A DNA stretch of 64,000 nt. It comes from Gemmatimonadota bacterium. Its GTDB lineage: Bacteria; Gemmatimonadota; Gemmatimonadetes; Gemmatimonadales; GWC2-71-9. How positions within the stretch are numbered: position 1 is the first letter of the stretch; each line of letters begins with the position of its first letter. Under the pieces are notes generated by a model, which saw only the letters and a program-made list of their open reading frames with translations, had not been told where the DNA came from and made no database searches. The position numbers and the translations under genes are program-made. Where the stretch lies: positions 1-64,000 of the forward strand of contig VGVQ01000015.1 in assembly GCA_016874005.1 (NCBI GenBank), given 5' to 3'. This document shows, one piece after another, positions 44,352 through 52,872 of this stretch.

Positions 44352-45491
44352 ATGCCTTTCCGGATCTTCGAATTGGAGCGATGGCAGTCCGACTTCGAGC
44401 ACGCCGTCGAGTTCAACCTCGCGGACAGCTCGGTCAAAGGCGCCCCGCTGGCCGAGGTCCTGCCTCCCGACGAGATCGACCGGTTCCTGACCATCGAATT
44501 GGGCTACCCGATGGTCAACGGCACCGAGGTGCTGCGCCAGCGGATCGCGAGCCTCTACCCCGGGGCCGCCCCCGCGAACGTCCTGGTGACCGTGGGTGGT
44601 GCCGAGGCGAATCAGATCGCCTGCCAGACGCTGCTGGGCCCGGGCGACCGGGTCGCCTTGATGGAGCCGGGGTACCGTCAGGTGTACGGCCTGGCCGAAG
44701 CCCAGGAGGCGACGGTCGACCCGTTCCGCCTCGACCCCGGCAACGGCTGGCGCCCTGATCTCGACCAGTTGGCCGCGATCGTCGGACCGGGCACCAAGAT
44801 GATCGCGTTGGTCAACCCCAACAACCCGACCGGGATGATCCTCACCCCCGAGGAGCGCCACCGAATCGTGGCGATCGCGGCGAGGGTCGGCGCCTGGATC
44901 CTGGCCGACGAGGTCTATCGCGGCGGGGAGCGTTACAGCGACGACGAGACGCCATCGTTCTGGGGCGAGTACGACCGGGTCATCGCGGTGAACAGTCTCT
45001 CCAAGGCCTACGGCTTGAGCGGGCTTCGGATCGGCTGGCTCGTCGCCCCATCTTCTGTCTATGACGACATCTGGCGCCGCCACGAATACACCGTCATCTC
45101 CGCGGCCGCCCCCTCGATGCGCCTGGCCGAGCTGGCGCTGTCCCCGGCCATTCGGCCCAAGCTCATCGCCCGGCAGCGGGCGCTGTCCCGCGCCGGCTGG
45201 GAGCTGATGGACCGCTGGCTGAGCGAGAACTTCGACCTGGTCTCGGTGGCCGCCTCCGAGGCGACCTCGATGGCGTTCGTCCGCTACCACTTGCCGATCG
45301 ACTCGGTCCGGCTCGCCGACGAGATCCGTCGCCGCAGCTCGGTCCTGGTGGCGCCCGGCGTCTACCTCGGCGCCGAGGATCACCTCCGGATCACCCACGG
45401 AGTCGGCCGGTCGATCGTCGAGCCGGCCCTCGATCGGATCGGCTCGGTCCTCCGGGAGCTTCGGACCAGGCGGCCGGTCGCCCATACCTGA
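44352..45491 (+). CDS. Aminotransferase class I/II (PLP-dependent)
   Basis: A 379-residue fold type I aminotransferase. Seen are VTVGGAEANQIACQTLL, NPNNPTGMILTPEE, the PLP-ring Asp in ILADEVYRGGER, the Schiff-base Lys in VNSLSKAYGLSGLRIGW and the C-terminal Arg in HLRITHGVG. YGLSGLRIGW is also typical of the capreomycidine-synthase-like branch, but no related pathway genes are present, so the amino acid substrate is left open. ATG 44352 starts MPFRIFELERWQ. The TGA lies in a perfect palindrome at the end of the gene. Confidence 0.85.
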   Translation: MPFRIFELERWQSDFEHAVEFNLADSSVKGAPLAEVLPPDEIDRFLTIELGYPMVNGTEVLRQRIASLYPGAAPANVLVTVGGAEANQIACQTLLGPGDRVALMEPGYRQVYGLAEAQEATVDPFRLDPGNGWRPDLDQLAAIVGPGTKMIALVNPNNPTGMILTPEERHRIVAIAARVGAWILADEVYRGGERYSDDETPSFWGEYDRVIAVNSLSKAYGLSGLRIGWLVAPSSVYDDIWRRHEYTVISAAAPSMRLAELALSPAIRPKLIARQRALSRAGWELMDRWLSENFDLVSVAASEATSMAFVRYHLPIDSVRLADEIRRRSSVLVAPGVYLGAEDHLRITHGVGRSIVEPALDRIGSVLRELRTRRPVAHT

Positions 45492-45502
45492 CCGGCCGGT
45501 CA
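45489..45502. repeat. Perfect 14-base palindrome at the aminotransferase stop codon
   Basis: TGACCGGCCGGTCA is a gapless palindrome containing the aminotransferase TGA. It lies in a 22-base convergent gap. Without a loop it is a poor terminator; it may be accidental. Confidence 0.3.
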
Positions 45503-45513
45503 CTTCCCGGGGG

Positions 45514-46914
45514 TCAGGCCGCCAGCTTGTTGGCCGCGTTCAGCGCCGCCACCTTGTAGCACTCGGCCAGGGTGGGATAGTTGAAGATCGTTCGGAGGAA
45601 GTAGTCGAGCCCGCCACCGAGCCCGATCACCGTCTGGCCGATGTGCAACAACTCGGTGGCGCCGGTCCCGATGATATGGACGCCGAGCAACCGGCGATCC
45701 TCTCGCCCGAAGAGCAGCTTGAGCATTCCATCACCGTCGCCCAGGATCTGGCCCCGGGCGATCTCCCGATACCGGGCGATTCCCACCTCGTAGGGCTCCT
45801 TCCGCTCGGTGAGCAGGTGCTCCGGATCGCCCACCATCGAGATCTCGGGAATGGCGTAGATCCCAATCGGGAAATGCGCCGCCATCGGCGGGGCGGGAAG
45901 GCCTAACGCGTGGCACGCCGCCAACCGGCCCTGTTCGCTCGAGGTCGCGGCGAGACTGGGATAGCCGATCACGTCGCCGGCGGCGAAGATGTGGGGAACC
46001 GGGGTGCGGTAGTGCTCGTCCACGGTGAGCCGGCCCCGGCCATCGGCCTGGAGACCCGCCGCGGCCACGTTGAGGTCGCCGGTGGCACCGACCCGACCGA
46101 TCGAGAACAGCACCGCGTCGGTGGTGATCCGTTTGCCGGACTCGAGCATCACGAGGGCTTTCCGCGGCGGCCCTTCGACCACCTCGATCCGCTCGACGCC
46201 TTCCCGGGGGCGAAAGGTCACCTTCTTGCGCCGCATCTGGTGAATCAGCTCGTCGACGATCTCCTGGTCGAGGAACTCGAGCGGGCGCTCTCGGCGGTCC
46301 ACCACGGTGACCTCCACCCCGACCGCCGCGAACATCGAGGCGTACTCGATCCCGATGACGCCGGCGCCGACGACCACCATGCTCTTCGGCAACTTGGTGA
46401 GACGGGCGATGTCGTCGCTGGTCAGCACCACCTCGCCGTCGCTGGTAACTCCCGGCGGATCCGCCGGCCGAGTCCCGCAGGCCACCAGAATGCTCTCGGC
46501 GCTGACCTCTCGGCGTCCATCCGGGCTGGTGATGGCCACCGTGTGGGGACCGACGAAGCTCGCCTGACCCCTGAGAATGGTGACGTCGTTGCGGCGGAGC
46601 TGATCCTCGATCACTCCGCACTCGTCGCGAACCACCTGGCCGACCCGGTCGAGCAATTGATCCGCGCTGGGCCGATACTCGAGCTTGGCGAATCGCCGGC
46701 GTTCCGGATGATCCCGCAGGGCCGCGAAGTTGAGGACCGCCTCCCTGAAGGTCTTGGAGGGAATGGTCCCGGTGTCGAGACAGGCCCCGCCCACTACCAG
46801 CCGCCGCTCGACGATTGCCGCCCGGCGCCCGGCCTTGGCGGCCTGCACCGCCGCCCGTTGCCCCGCCGGGCCCGAGCCGATACAGAGCAGATCGAAGTCA
46901 TATTGAGCCGACAT
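45514..46914 (-). CDS. sthA: Si-specific NAD(P)+ transhydrogenase (soluble)
   Basis: A 466-residue flavoprotein that balances NADPH and NADH. FAD motif CIGSGPAGQRAAVQAAKAG lies near the N-terminus; the second dinucleotide motif is VVVGAGVIGIEYASMFAAVG. The active-site helix reads GGACLDTGTIPSKT: only one Cys of the CxxxxC redox pair is kept, as expected for SthA and unlike lipoamide or glutathione reductases. The C-terminal dimer domain ends with FNYPTLAECYKVAALNAANKL. ATG 46914 begins MSAQYDFDLLCIGSG; upstream in-frame residues are Gly/Arg-rich and not conserved. Confidence 0.9.
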   Translation of the reverse strand: MSAQYDFDLLCIGSGPAGQRAAVQAAKAGRRAAIVERRLVVGGACLDTGTIPSKTFREAVLNFAALRDHPERRRFAKLEYRPSADQLLDRVGQVVRDECGVIEDQLRRNDVTILRGQASFVGPHTVAITSPDGRREVSAESILVACGTRPADPPGVTSDGEVVLTSDDIARLTKLPKSMVVVGAGVIGIEYASMFAAVGVEVTVVDRRERPLEFLDQEIVDELIHQMRRKKVTFRPREGVERIEVVEGPPRKALVMLESGKRITTDAVLFSIGRVGATGDLNVAAAGLQADGRGRLTVDEHYRTPVPHIFAAGDVIGYPSLAATSSEQGRLAACHALGLPAPPMAAHFPIGIYAIPEISMVGDPEHLLTERKEPYEVGIARYREIARGQILGDGDGMLKLLFGREDRRLLGVHIIGTGATELLHIGQTVIGLGGGLDYFLRTIFNYPTLAECYKVAALNAANKLAA

Positions 46915-47047
46915 GGTCTTGGGGTATCGACCGCCCGGCTCCCGAGTTGAGAACGGCGTCCGGCTTCCAGTCCCGGAGCCAGGCCCATGGGCGCCGGTGG
47001 CCGGGCCACCCCGCCCCGGACGTCTGGCCATGGCTTTCGGGCTCGGG

Positions 47048-47053
47048 TAGCTT
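47048..47053 (+). promoter_or_regulatory. Putative -10 box TAGCTT for the tannase-like gene
   Basis: TAGCTT lies 26 bases upstream of ATG 47080 in the 165-base gap shared with the divergent sthA gene. It fits the TAnnTT pattern seen at other starts in the window; no -35 box is obvious. Confidence 0.3.
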
Positions 47054-47079
47054 CTCGTTCCCCACCACCGAAGCGAAAC

Positions 47080-48612
47080 ATGACCCGACTGGTCCTGACG
47101 ATTGTCGCCGCAGCGTCGAACGTAGCCCCAGCCGAAGCCGACAGCCGGGACCTCCGCTCGCCGGCGCCGGCATGCGAAACGCTCTCGAGCCTCAGGCTAC
47201 CCGACGTCCGGATCACCGAGGCCGTCGCCGTCGCCGCGCGCCCCGACGCGACCACCGGGATCCGGGTCGCCCACTGTCGGGTACGGGGCGTGGTCGGCCA
47301 GGAGATCAACTTCCTCGGGTACCTGCCCAGCGACTGGAACCGCCGCTTCCTGATGGGCGGTGGGGGCGGGTTCGTCGGCGCCGTCAGCGCGCCGAGCGAG
47401 GAAGTCAACGCGGGCTATGCCACGGTCGGCACCGACACCGGCCATCAGGGATCGCCGATTCAGGCCGGCTGGGCCCTGGGCCATCTCGAGCGGTTCGTCA
47501 ATTACGGTCACCTGGCGGTTCACCGGGTCGCCGAGGCCGCCAAGGCGGTGATCCGGGCCCACTATGGAGCCGATCCGGACTATTCCTACTTCGTCGGCTG
47601 TTCCAACGGCGGCCGTCAGGCGTTGATGGAAGCCCAGCGATACCCCAACGATTTCGACGGGATCGTCTCCGGAGCGCCGGCGTTCAACTTCACCGAGATC
47701 GCCCACTCGTTCGTTCGCAACATCAAAGCGGCCTTCCCGAATCCGGCGAGCCTCCGTCCGATCCTCACGCCCGAGGCGCTGGCGGTGATCGAGGCCAAAA
47801 CGCTCGAGGCCTGCGACGGCGCCGATGGCTTGACCGACGGAGTCATCGACGATCCTCGGTCGTGTCGATTCAGCCTGGAGCGGATCCCGACCTGCGCCGC
47901 CGGCCGGCGGAGGGACTGCCTAACAGCGGCCCAGAAACGCCTCGCGGCGACCATTTACCGGCCGGTGGCGGGCCGGACCGGCCAGGTGGTCTATCCCGGC
48001 CAGCCGGTCGGGGGCGAGGGCCAACCGGGCGGTTGGGCGGACTGGATCACCGGCCGGGGGCAGACCACGGCGAACCCCTCGGTCCCGAGCGCCCAGTGGG
48101 CCTTCGGGACGGAGTTCTTCAAATACCTGGTCTTCCAGGACCCCGAATGGAACTACGCCAGCTACGATCTCACCGGGGCCGAGCGGGATACCCGACTCGC
48201 CAGGACCGTCCTGAACGCCGACAACCCCGACCTATCGGCCTTCGCCGCGCGGGGCGGCCGCTTGCTGCTCTGGCATGGCTGGTCGGATCCGGCCCTGAAC
48301 GCCCTGGCGACGATCGACTACCACGGTCGAGTCCTCGCCAAGACCCCAAACGCGGGCGATCACGTTAGGCTCTTCCTGATGCCGGGCGTCCTCCATTGCG
48401 CCGGCGGCCCCGCCCCCGACCGGGTCGACTGGGCCAAGGCCATCAGCACCTGGGTCGAGACCAAGCAGGCGCCGGAGCGGCTCACGGCCACCAAGCTCGG
48501 CGCCGGCGGCCAACCGACCAAGACCCGGCCGCTGTGTGCCTACCCCGCCCGGGCCGTGTATCGCGGCACCGGGAGCGGTGACGACGAGTCGCACTTCGAG
48601 TGCCGTTCGTGA
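47080..48612 (+). CDS. Tannase/feruloyl esterase family protein
   Basis: A 510-residue esterase with a short signal-like N-terminus (MTRLVLTIVAAASNVAPAEA). The catalytic CS-D-HC arrangement of the tannase family is present: Ser in VGCSNGGRQALMEAQRYP, Asp in LLWHGWSDPALN and His in MPGVLHCAGGPAPD, with the Cys residues next to Ser and His poised to form the family disulfide. The long lid domain (about 190-400) contains further Cys residues. It probably cleaves aromatic esters such as galloyl, feruloyl or phthalate-type substrates. Convergent with xthA. Confidence 0.87.
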   Translation: MTRLVLTIVAAASNVAPAEADSRDLRSPAPACETLSSLRLPDVRITEAVAVAARPDATTGIRVAHCRVRGVVGQEINFLGYLPSDWNRRFLMGGGGGFVGAVSAPSEEVNAGYATVGTDTGHQGSPIQAGWALGHLERFVNYGHLAVHRVAEAAKAVIRAHYGADPDYSYFVGCSNGGRQALMEAQRYPNDFDGIVSGAPAFNFTEIAHSFVRNIKAAFPNPASLRPILTPEALAVIEAKTLEACDGADGLTDGVIDDPRSCRFSLERIPTCAAGRRRDCLTAAQKRLAATIYRPVAGRTGQVVYPGQPVGGEGQPGGWADWITGRGQTTANPSVPSAQWAFGTEFFKYLVFQDPEWNYASYDLTGAERDTRLARTVLNADNPDLSAFAARGGRLLLWHGWSDPALNALATIDYHGRVLAKTPNAGDHVRLFLMPGVLHCAGGPAPDRVDWAKAISTWVETKQAPERLTATKLGAGGQPTKTRPLCAYPARAVYRGTGSGDDESHFECRS

Positions 48613-48613
48613 C

Positions 48614-49381
48614 TCAGCTGAGCTCGATCACCACCGGCGCGTGATCGCTGGGCAGTTTGCCCTTGCGTTCGTTCCGGTCGACCCAGGCGCCGGTGCACCT
48701 GGTCACCAGCGGCTTGGTGATGAAGATGTGATCGATCCGAAGTCCGTTCCCCTTGGGAAAGGCGAGCATCCGGTAGTCCCACCACGAATAGGGACCCGGT
48801 CCCTGGTGGTGGAGGCGGACGGCGTCGACGAAACCCCAGGTCGCGATGGCGGCCAGCCGCTGCCGGGCCTCCGCCTGGCAAAGAACGCTCCCGGCCCACT
48901 CCTCGGGCCGGGCCACGTCCCGATCGTCCGGCGCGACGTTGAAATCGCCGCACAACACGAGGGGGCCGTCCGGGGAGTACCGTGCCCCGAGGAAGCCACC
49001 CAGTCGCTCCATCCATTGGAGCTTGTAGGTCCATTTGTCGCTCCCGACCGTCTGGCCATTGGGGAAGTAGGCCGAGAGGAACCGAATACCCTGGTAGCTC
49101 GCGGCGATGACCCGAGCCTGATCATCGTCAGACGCGTCACCAAGACCGGTTTCGACGTCCGTCAACGGGCCGCGCGCCAGAATCGCCACCCCGTTGTAGG
49201 TGCGCTGCCCGTGCCAAACGCTGCGGTAGCCGGCCGCGCCGATTTCGTCGCCGGGAAACTCCTCGTCGGCGACTTTGAGCTCCTGGAGGCAGACCACATC
49301 GGGAGCCGCCCGGCCGAGCCAGTCGAGCAGCCTGGGCAACCGGGCTCGGATCGAGTTGACGTTCCAGGTGGCGATCTTCAT
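48614..49381 (-). CDS. xthA: Exodeoxyribonuclease III
   Basis: A 255-residue AP endonuclease/3'-exonuclease. Family motifs in order: KIATWNVNSIRAR, VVCLQELKV (Glu metal ligand), GVAILAR, LCGDFNVAPDDRDV, DAVRLHHQGPGPYSWWDYR, LRIDHIFIT and the C-terminal LPSDHAPVVIEL (catalytic Asp-His). It repairs abasic sites and blocked 3' ends. ATG 49381; ends two bases from the converging tannase-like gene. Confidence 0.93.
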   Translation of the reverse strand: MKIATWNVNSIRARLPRLLDWLGRAAPDVVCLQELKVADEEFPGDEIGAAGYRSVWHGQRTYNGVAILARGPLTDVETGLGDASDDDQARVIAASYQGIRFLSAYFPNGQTVGSDKWTYKLQWMERLGGFLGARYSPDGPLVLCGDFNVAPDDRDVARPEEWAGSVLCQAEARQRLAAIATWGFVDAVRLHHQGPGPYSWWDYRMLAFPKGNGLRIDHIFITKPLVTRCTGAWVDRNERKGKLPSDHAPVVIELS

Positions 49382-49515
49382 TCCCGGAGCCTACCGAATC
49401 CGTTCCGCCCGGTCAACGCGCCGCGGCCGCCGAGACTCGCGACGGCCGCCGTTTGGACTTATTGTTCTCGGGCGTGCTATCGCGTTCCATCACCACATCC
49501 TCCGAAGACCCACTC

Positions 49516-52500
49516 ATGCGCCCGACACCCGCATTTCTCGCCGCCGCTGTCATCCTTGGTCTGGTTCCGATCGCCTCGGCACAACGCCGGCGGGAAGCGC
49601 CGCCGGCCGAGGCCAGACCGCTGATCGCTTCGGACCTCATGAAGCAGCTCGGCTTTCGGCAAATCGGCCCGGAAGGAAACCGGGTGGTGACCGTGTCGAG
49701 TCCCGTCGGCGATCCGGCGGTGTACTACGCCGGGGCCGCCTCGGGCGGGATCTGGAAGAGCAGCGACGGGGGGATTCACTGGGCGCCGATCTTCGACGGC
49801 CATCCGGTCTCGTCGATCGGGGCGATCGCGGTGGCCCCATCCGATCCGAACATCGTCTGGGCCGGCACCGGCGAGCCGAACCTGCGCAGCAACATCTCGA
49901 TCGGCTGGGGGATCTACAAGTCGACCGACGCCGGCAAGAGCTGGACCAGGATGGGCCTCGACAGCACCGGCCGGATCGCCCGGATCGCGATTCACCCCAA
50001 GGACCCCAACACCCTGCTGGCCAGCGCGGTGGGCCATGCCTACGGCCCCTCGCAGGCGCGGGGCGTCTTTCGCACCACCGACGGGGGCCGGAGCTGGACT
50101 CGAGTGCTGTTCGTCGACGAGAACACCGGCGCCAACGACGTCGAGTACGACCCGACCAATCCCCACATCGTCTGGGCGACGACCTGGCAAATCGACATCA
50201 AGACCTGGGGCCGAAAGAGCGGCGGGCCGGGCAGCGGGATCTGGAAGAGCACCGATGGCGGCGCCACCTGGACCCGCCTAACGGGCAACGGGCTCCCCAC
50301 CAAGCCGTTCGGCAAGGTGGACCTCTCCGTGGCCCAGAGCAACCCCAACCGGGTCTATGCCCTGGTCGAAACGAGCGACGGGGTCCCGCTTCCGGGGGTG
50401 GAAGCGGAATCCGGCGAGCTGTGGCGGACCGACAACGGCGGGGCGACCTGGCGGGTGGTGAGCCACGACCGCCAGCTGGCCGGTCGGACCCAGTACTACA
50501 ACCGCATGTCGGTCATGCCCGACGACGAGAACGAGGCCTACTTCCTGTCGGCCAGTTGGGCCAAGACGCTGGATGGCGGGATCACTACCATCGACCCCCC
50601 GCCGGCCGAAGTCCCCGGCTGGGACCACCATGACATCTGGATCGACCCGACCAACCCGAGCCGGATGATCGTCGCCCACGATGGGGGAGCATCGGTCTCG
50701 ACCAATCGGGGCCGGACCTGGCACATGGCCCAACTGCCACTCGCCCAGATGTACCATGTCACCGTCGACAATCGGATCCCCTATTACGTCTACGGGAATC
50801 GGCAGGATGGGCCCTCGGCCCGGGGCCCGAGCAACAGCCGGATGGCGAGCTTCTTCGGCGATGCCGGCATCCCGAGGGGTCTCTGGCATTCGGTCGGCGG
50901 CGGCGAGAGCGGCTGGGCCACCCCGGATCCCGAAGACAGCAACCTGGTTTGGTCGACGGCGTCGGGGTTTGGCGCGGTGGGCGGCATCGTGGCCCGTTAC
51001 GACGTCCGCACCAACGTCGCCACCAACGTCGAAGTCTGGCCCGAGATGACCGCCGGTCATTCGGCCGAGATGGTGAAGTACCGCTTCCAATGGACTTTCC
51101 CGCTGGTGATCTCGCCTCACGACCGGAACACGGTGTACGTCAGCAGCCAGCACGTCCATCAGACCACCGATCAGGGCCGAACCTGGCGCGAGGTCAGCCC
51201 CGATCTGACTCGGGGCGACAAGAACCGCCAGCAGCTCTCCGGGGGCCTCACCCCCGACAACATCGGCGTCGAATATGTCGGGGTGATCTTCGCGCTGGCC
51301 GAGTCCAAGCTGACCCGCGGTCTGCTCTGGGCGGGCACCAACGACGGGCTGGTCCACGTGACGACCAACGGTGGCCATACTTGGACCAACGTGACCCCCA
51401 AGGCCCCCGGGATGCACGAATGGGGCACCGTGAGCAACATCCAGCCGTCGCGCTACGACGCCAACACGGCCTACCTGACGATCGACGGGCATCAGGTCAA
51501 CGACCGCAATCCCTGGGTCTTCAAGACGACCGACCTCGGCCGGACCTGGAAGCTGATCAATGCCGGGGTCATGACCTCACCGTTGAGTTATGCCCACTGG
51601 GCCAAGGAAGACCCGGTTCGCCGCGGGCTGCTCTATCTCGGCACCGAGAACGCCCTCTACCTCTCGTTCAACGACGGCGAGCTGTGGCAACCGCTCCAGA
51701 ACAATCTGCCCCACGCGCCGGTCCACGACGTCACGGTGCAGGAGCACTTCAACGACTTGGTGCTGGCGACCTACGGGCGCGGCTTCTGGATTCTCGACGA
51801 CATCACCCCGCTCCAGCAGCTCACCGCCGAGATCGCCGCCAAGGACGCCCACTTCTTCGCGCCCCGGCCCGCCTATCGGTTCCGGGTGGCCGAGAGCATC
51901 ATGGCACCGATCTACGACCCGAACACCGGGACCAATCCGACCTACGGGGCATCGCTCAACTACTGGCTCAAGACCGCGGCCGCCGACAGCGTCTCGATCG
52001 CGATTCTCGACCCGTCCGGACGCCAAGTCCGGACCCTCAAGGGCCCGGCACAGGCCGGCATCAACCGGGTGTACTGGGACCTCCAGTCCGATCGGTCCAA
52101 GGAATTCCGGATGAGGACTCCGCCATTGTACGCCGTCGGTGTCACGGTCCCGACCGAGGGAAGACCATCGCCCGGCGTCCAGCGGGTCAGCGAGTTGATG
52201 CCGCCGGGCCGCTACACCGTGCGACTCACGGCCGGCGGCCAGGAGATGACCCAGCCGCTCGAGGTTCGCAAGGACCCGAATACCGGTGGCTCCCAGACGG
52301 ACATCGAGCAGAAGGCCGCCCTGCACCGCGATTTGACGGGCGAGCTCAACAGCGCGGCCGACATGGTCAACGCGATCGAGTCGGCCCGGGCCCAACTGGC
52401 CACCCTCAAGGCCACCGCCACCCAGGACGACGTCAAAGCGGCCGCCGATAGCTTGGAGCGGAAGCTCATCGCGGTCGAGGAAGACCTGGTGCAGCTGCGG

Positions 52501-52761
52501 ATTACCGGTCGGGGACAGGACCTGATCCGCTACCAGGCCAAGGCCGCCGAGAAGCTGGTCTACCTGATCAACGACGTCGGCAGCTCCGACGAAGCCGTGA
52601 CCCAGCCCCAACGGGACGTCGGCAACGTCCTCAAGGAGCGGGTCCGCGCGGCCCGAAGCGCCCTCGACCGGGTGATCAACACCGACGTCGCCGCGTTCAA
52701 CCGGATGTTGGGTCAGCGGGGCTTGGCCGGGATCATGGCGTCACCGCCTCGGACCAGCTGA
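49516..52761 (+). CDS. Exported VPS10 (sortilin-like) beta-propeller protein
   Basis: A 1081-residue exported protein. Signal peptide about 1-23 (ends IASAQ). A ten-bladed VPS10/sortilin-type propeller occupies about 40-760 with many Asp-box repeats (SSDGGIHW, STDAGKSW, TTDGGRSW, STDGGATW, TTDQGRTW, TTNGGHTW, TTDLGRTW). A beta domain follows, then an alpha-helical C-terminus (about 950-1060, LHRDLTGELNSAADMVNAIES...). Such proteins are annotated as glycosyl hydrolases but lack proven catalytic residues; they are abundant in Gemmatimonadota. Role unknown, perhaps glycan or protein binding. ATG 49516 begins the signal peptide. Confidence 0.87.
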   Translation: MRPTPAFLAAAVILGLVPIASAQRRREAPPAEARPLIASDLMKQLGFRQIGPEGNRVVTVSSPVGDPAVYYAGAASGGIWKSSDGGIHWAPIFDGHPVSSIGAIAVAPSDPNIVWAGTGEPNLRSNISIGWGIYKSTDAGKSWTRMGLDSTGRIARIAIHPKDPNTLLASAVGHAYGPSQARGVFRTTDGGRSWTRVLFVDENTGANDVEYDPTNPHIVWATTWQIDIKTWGRKSGGPGSGIWKSTDGGATWTRLTGNGLPTKPFGKVDLSVAQSNPNRVYALVETSDGVPLPGVEAESGELWRTDNGGATWRVVSHDRQLAGRTQYYNRMSVMPDDENEAYFLSASWAKTLDGGITTIDPPPAEVPGWDHHDIWIDPTNPSRMIVAHDGGASVSTNRGRTWHMAQLPLAQMYHVTVDNRIPYYVYGNRQDGPSARGPSNSRMASFFGDAGIPRGLWHSVGGGESGWATPDPEDSNLVWSTASGFGAVGGIVARYDVRTNVATNVEVWPEMTAGHSAEMVKYRFQWTFPLVISPHDRNTVYVSSQHVHQTTDQGRTWREVSPDLTRGDKNRQQLSGGLTPDNIGVEYVGVIFALAESKLTRGLLWAGTNDGLVHVTTNGGHTWTNVTPKAPGMHEWGTVSNIQPSRYDANTAYLTIDGHQVNDRNPWVFKTTDLGRTWKLINAGVMTSPLSYAHWAKEDPVRRGLLYLGTENALYLSFNDGELWQPLQNNLPHAPVHDVTVQEHFNDLVLATYGRGFWILDDITPLQQLTAEIAAKDAHFFAPRPAYRFRVAESIMAPIYDPNTGTNPTYGASLNYWLKTAAADSVSIAILDPSGRQVRTLKGPAQAGINRVYWDLQSDRSKEFRMRTPPLYAVGVTVPTEGRPSPGVQRVSELMPPGRYTVRLTAGGQEMTQPLEVRKDPNTGGSQTDIEQKAALHRDLTGELNSAADMVNAIESARAQLATLKATATQDDVKAAADSLERKLIAVEEDLVQLRITGRGQDLIRYQAKAAEKLVYLINDVGSSDEAVTQPQRDVGNVLKERVRAARSALDRVINTDVAAFNRMLGQRGLAGIMASPPRTS

Positions 52762-52780
52762 CCTCGGTCGGCCCGGACAG

Positions 52781-52820
52781 GAGTCGCCCCGGCGGGGGTC
52801 CAATCTCGCCGGGGCGACTC
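52781..52820 (+). terminator. Perfect 14-bp hairpin after the VPS10 gene
   Basis: The arms 52781-52794 and 52807-52820 (GAGTCGCCCC... with ...GGGGCGACTC) pair without mismatch around a 12-base loop, 19 bases after the stop codon. GTGTCTGCC follows instead of a U tract. Confidence 0.6.
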
Positions 52821-52857
52821 GTGTCTGCCTAACAGCGCACTGTCCCGCTCAGCCGGC

Positions 52858-52863
52858 TAGATT
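52858..52863 (+). promoter_or_regulatory. Putative -10 box TAGATT for the UbiB-family kinase gene
   Basis: TAGATT ends nine bases before ATG 52873, and no ribosome-binding site lies between them, which suggests a leaderless message. A -35 box was not identified. Confidence 0.35.
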
Positions 52864-52872
52864 GCCGCCGCC

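Noticed and set aside
45489-45502. Gapless palindrome TGACCGGCCGGTCA as an operator
   Set aside because: It sits at the end of a convergent gene pair, away from any promoter, and a second copy was not noticed.
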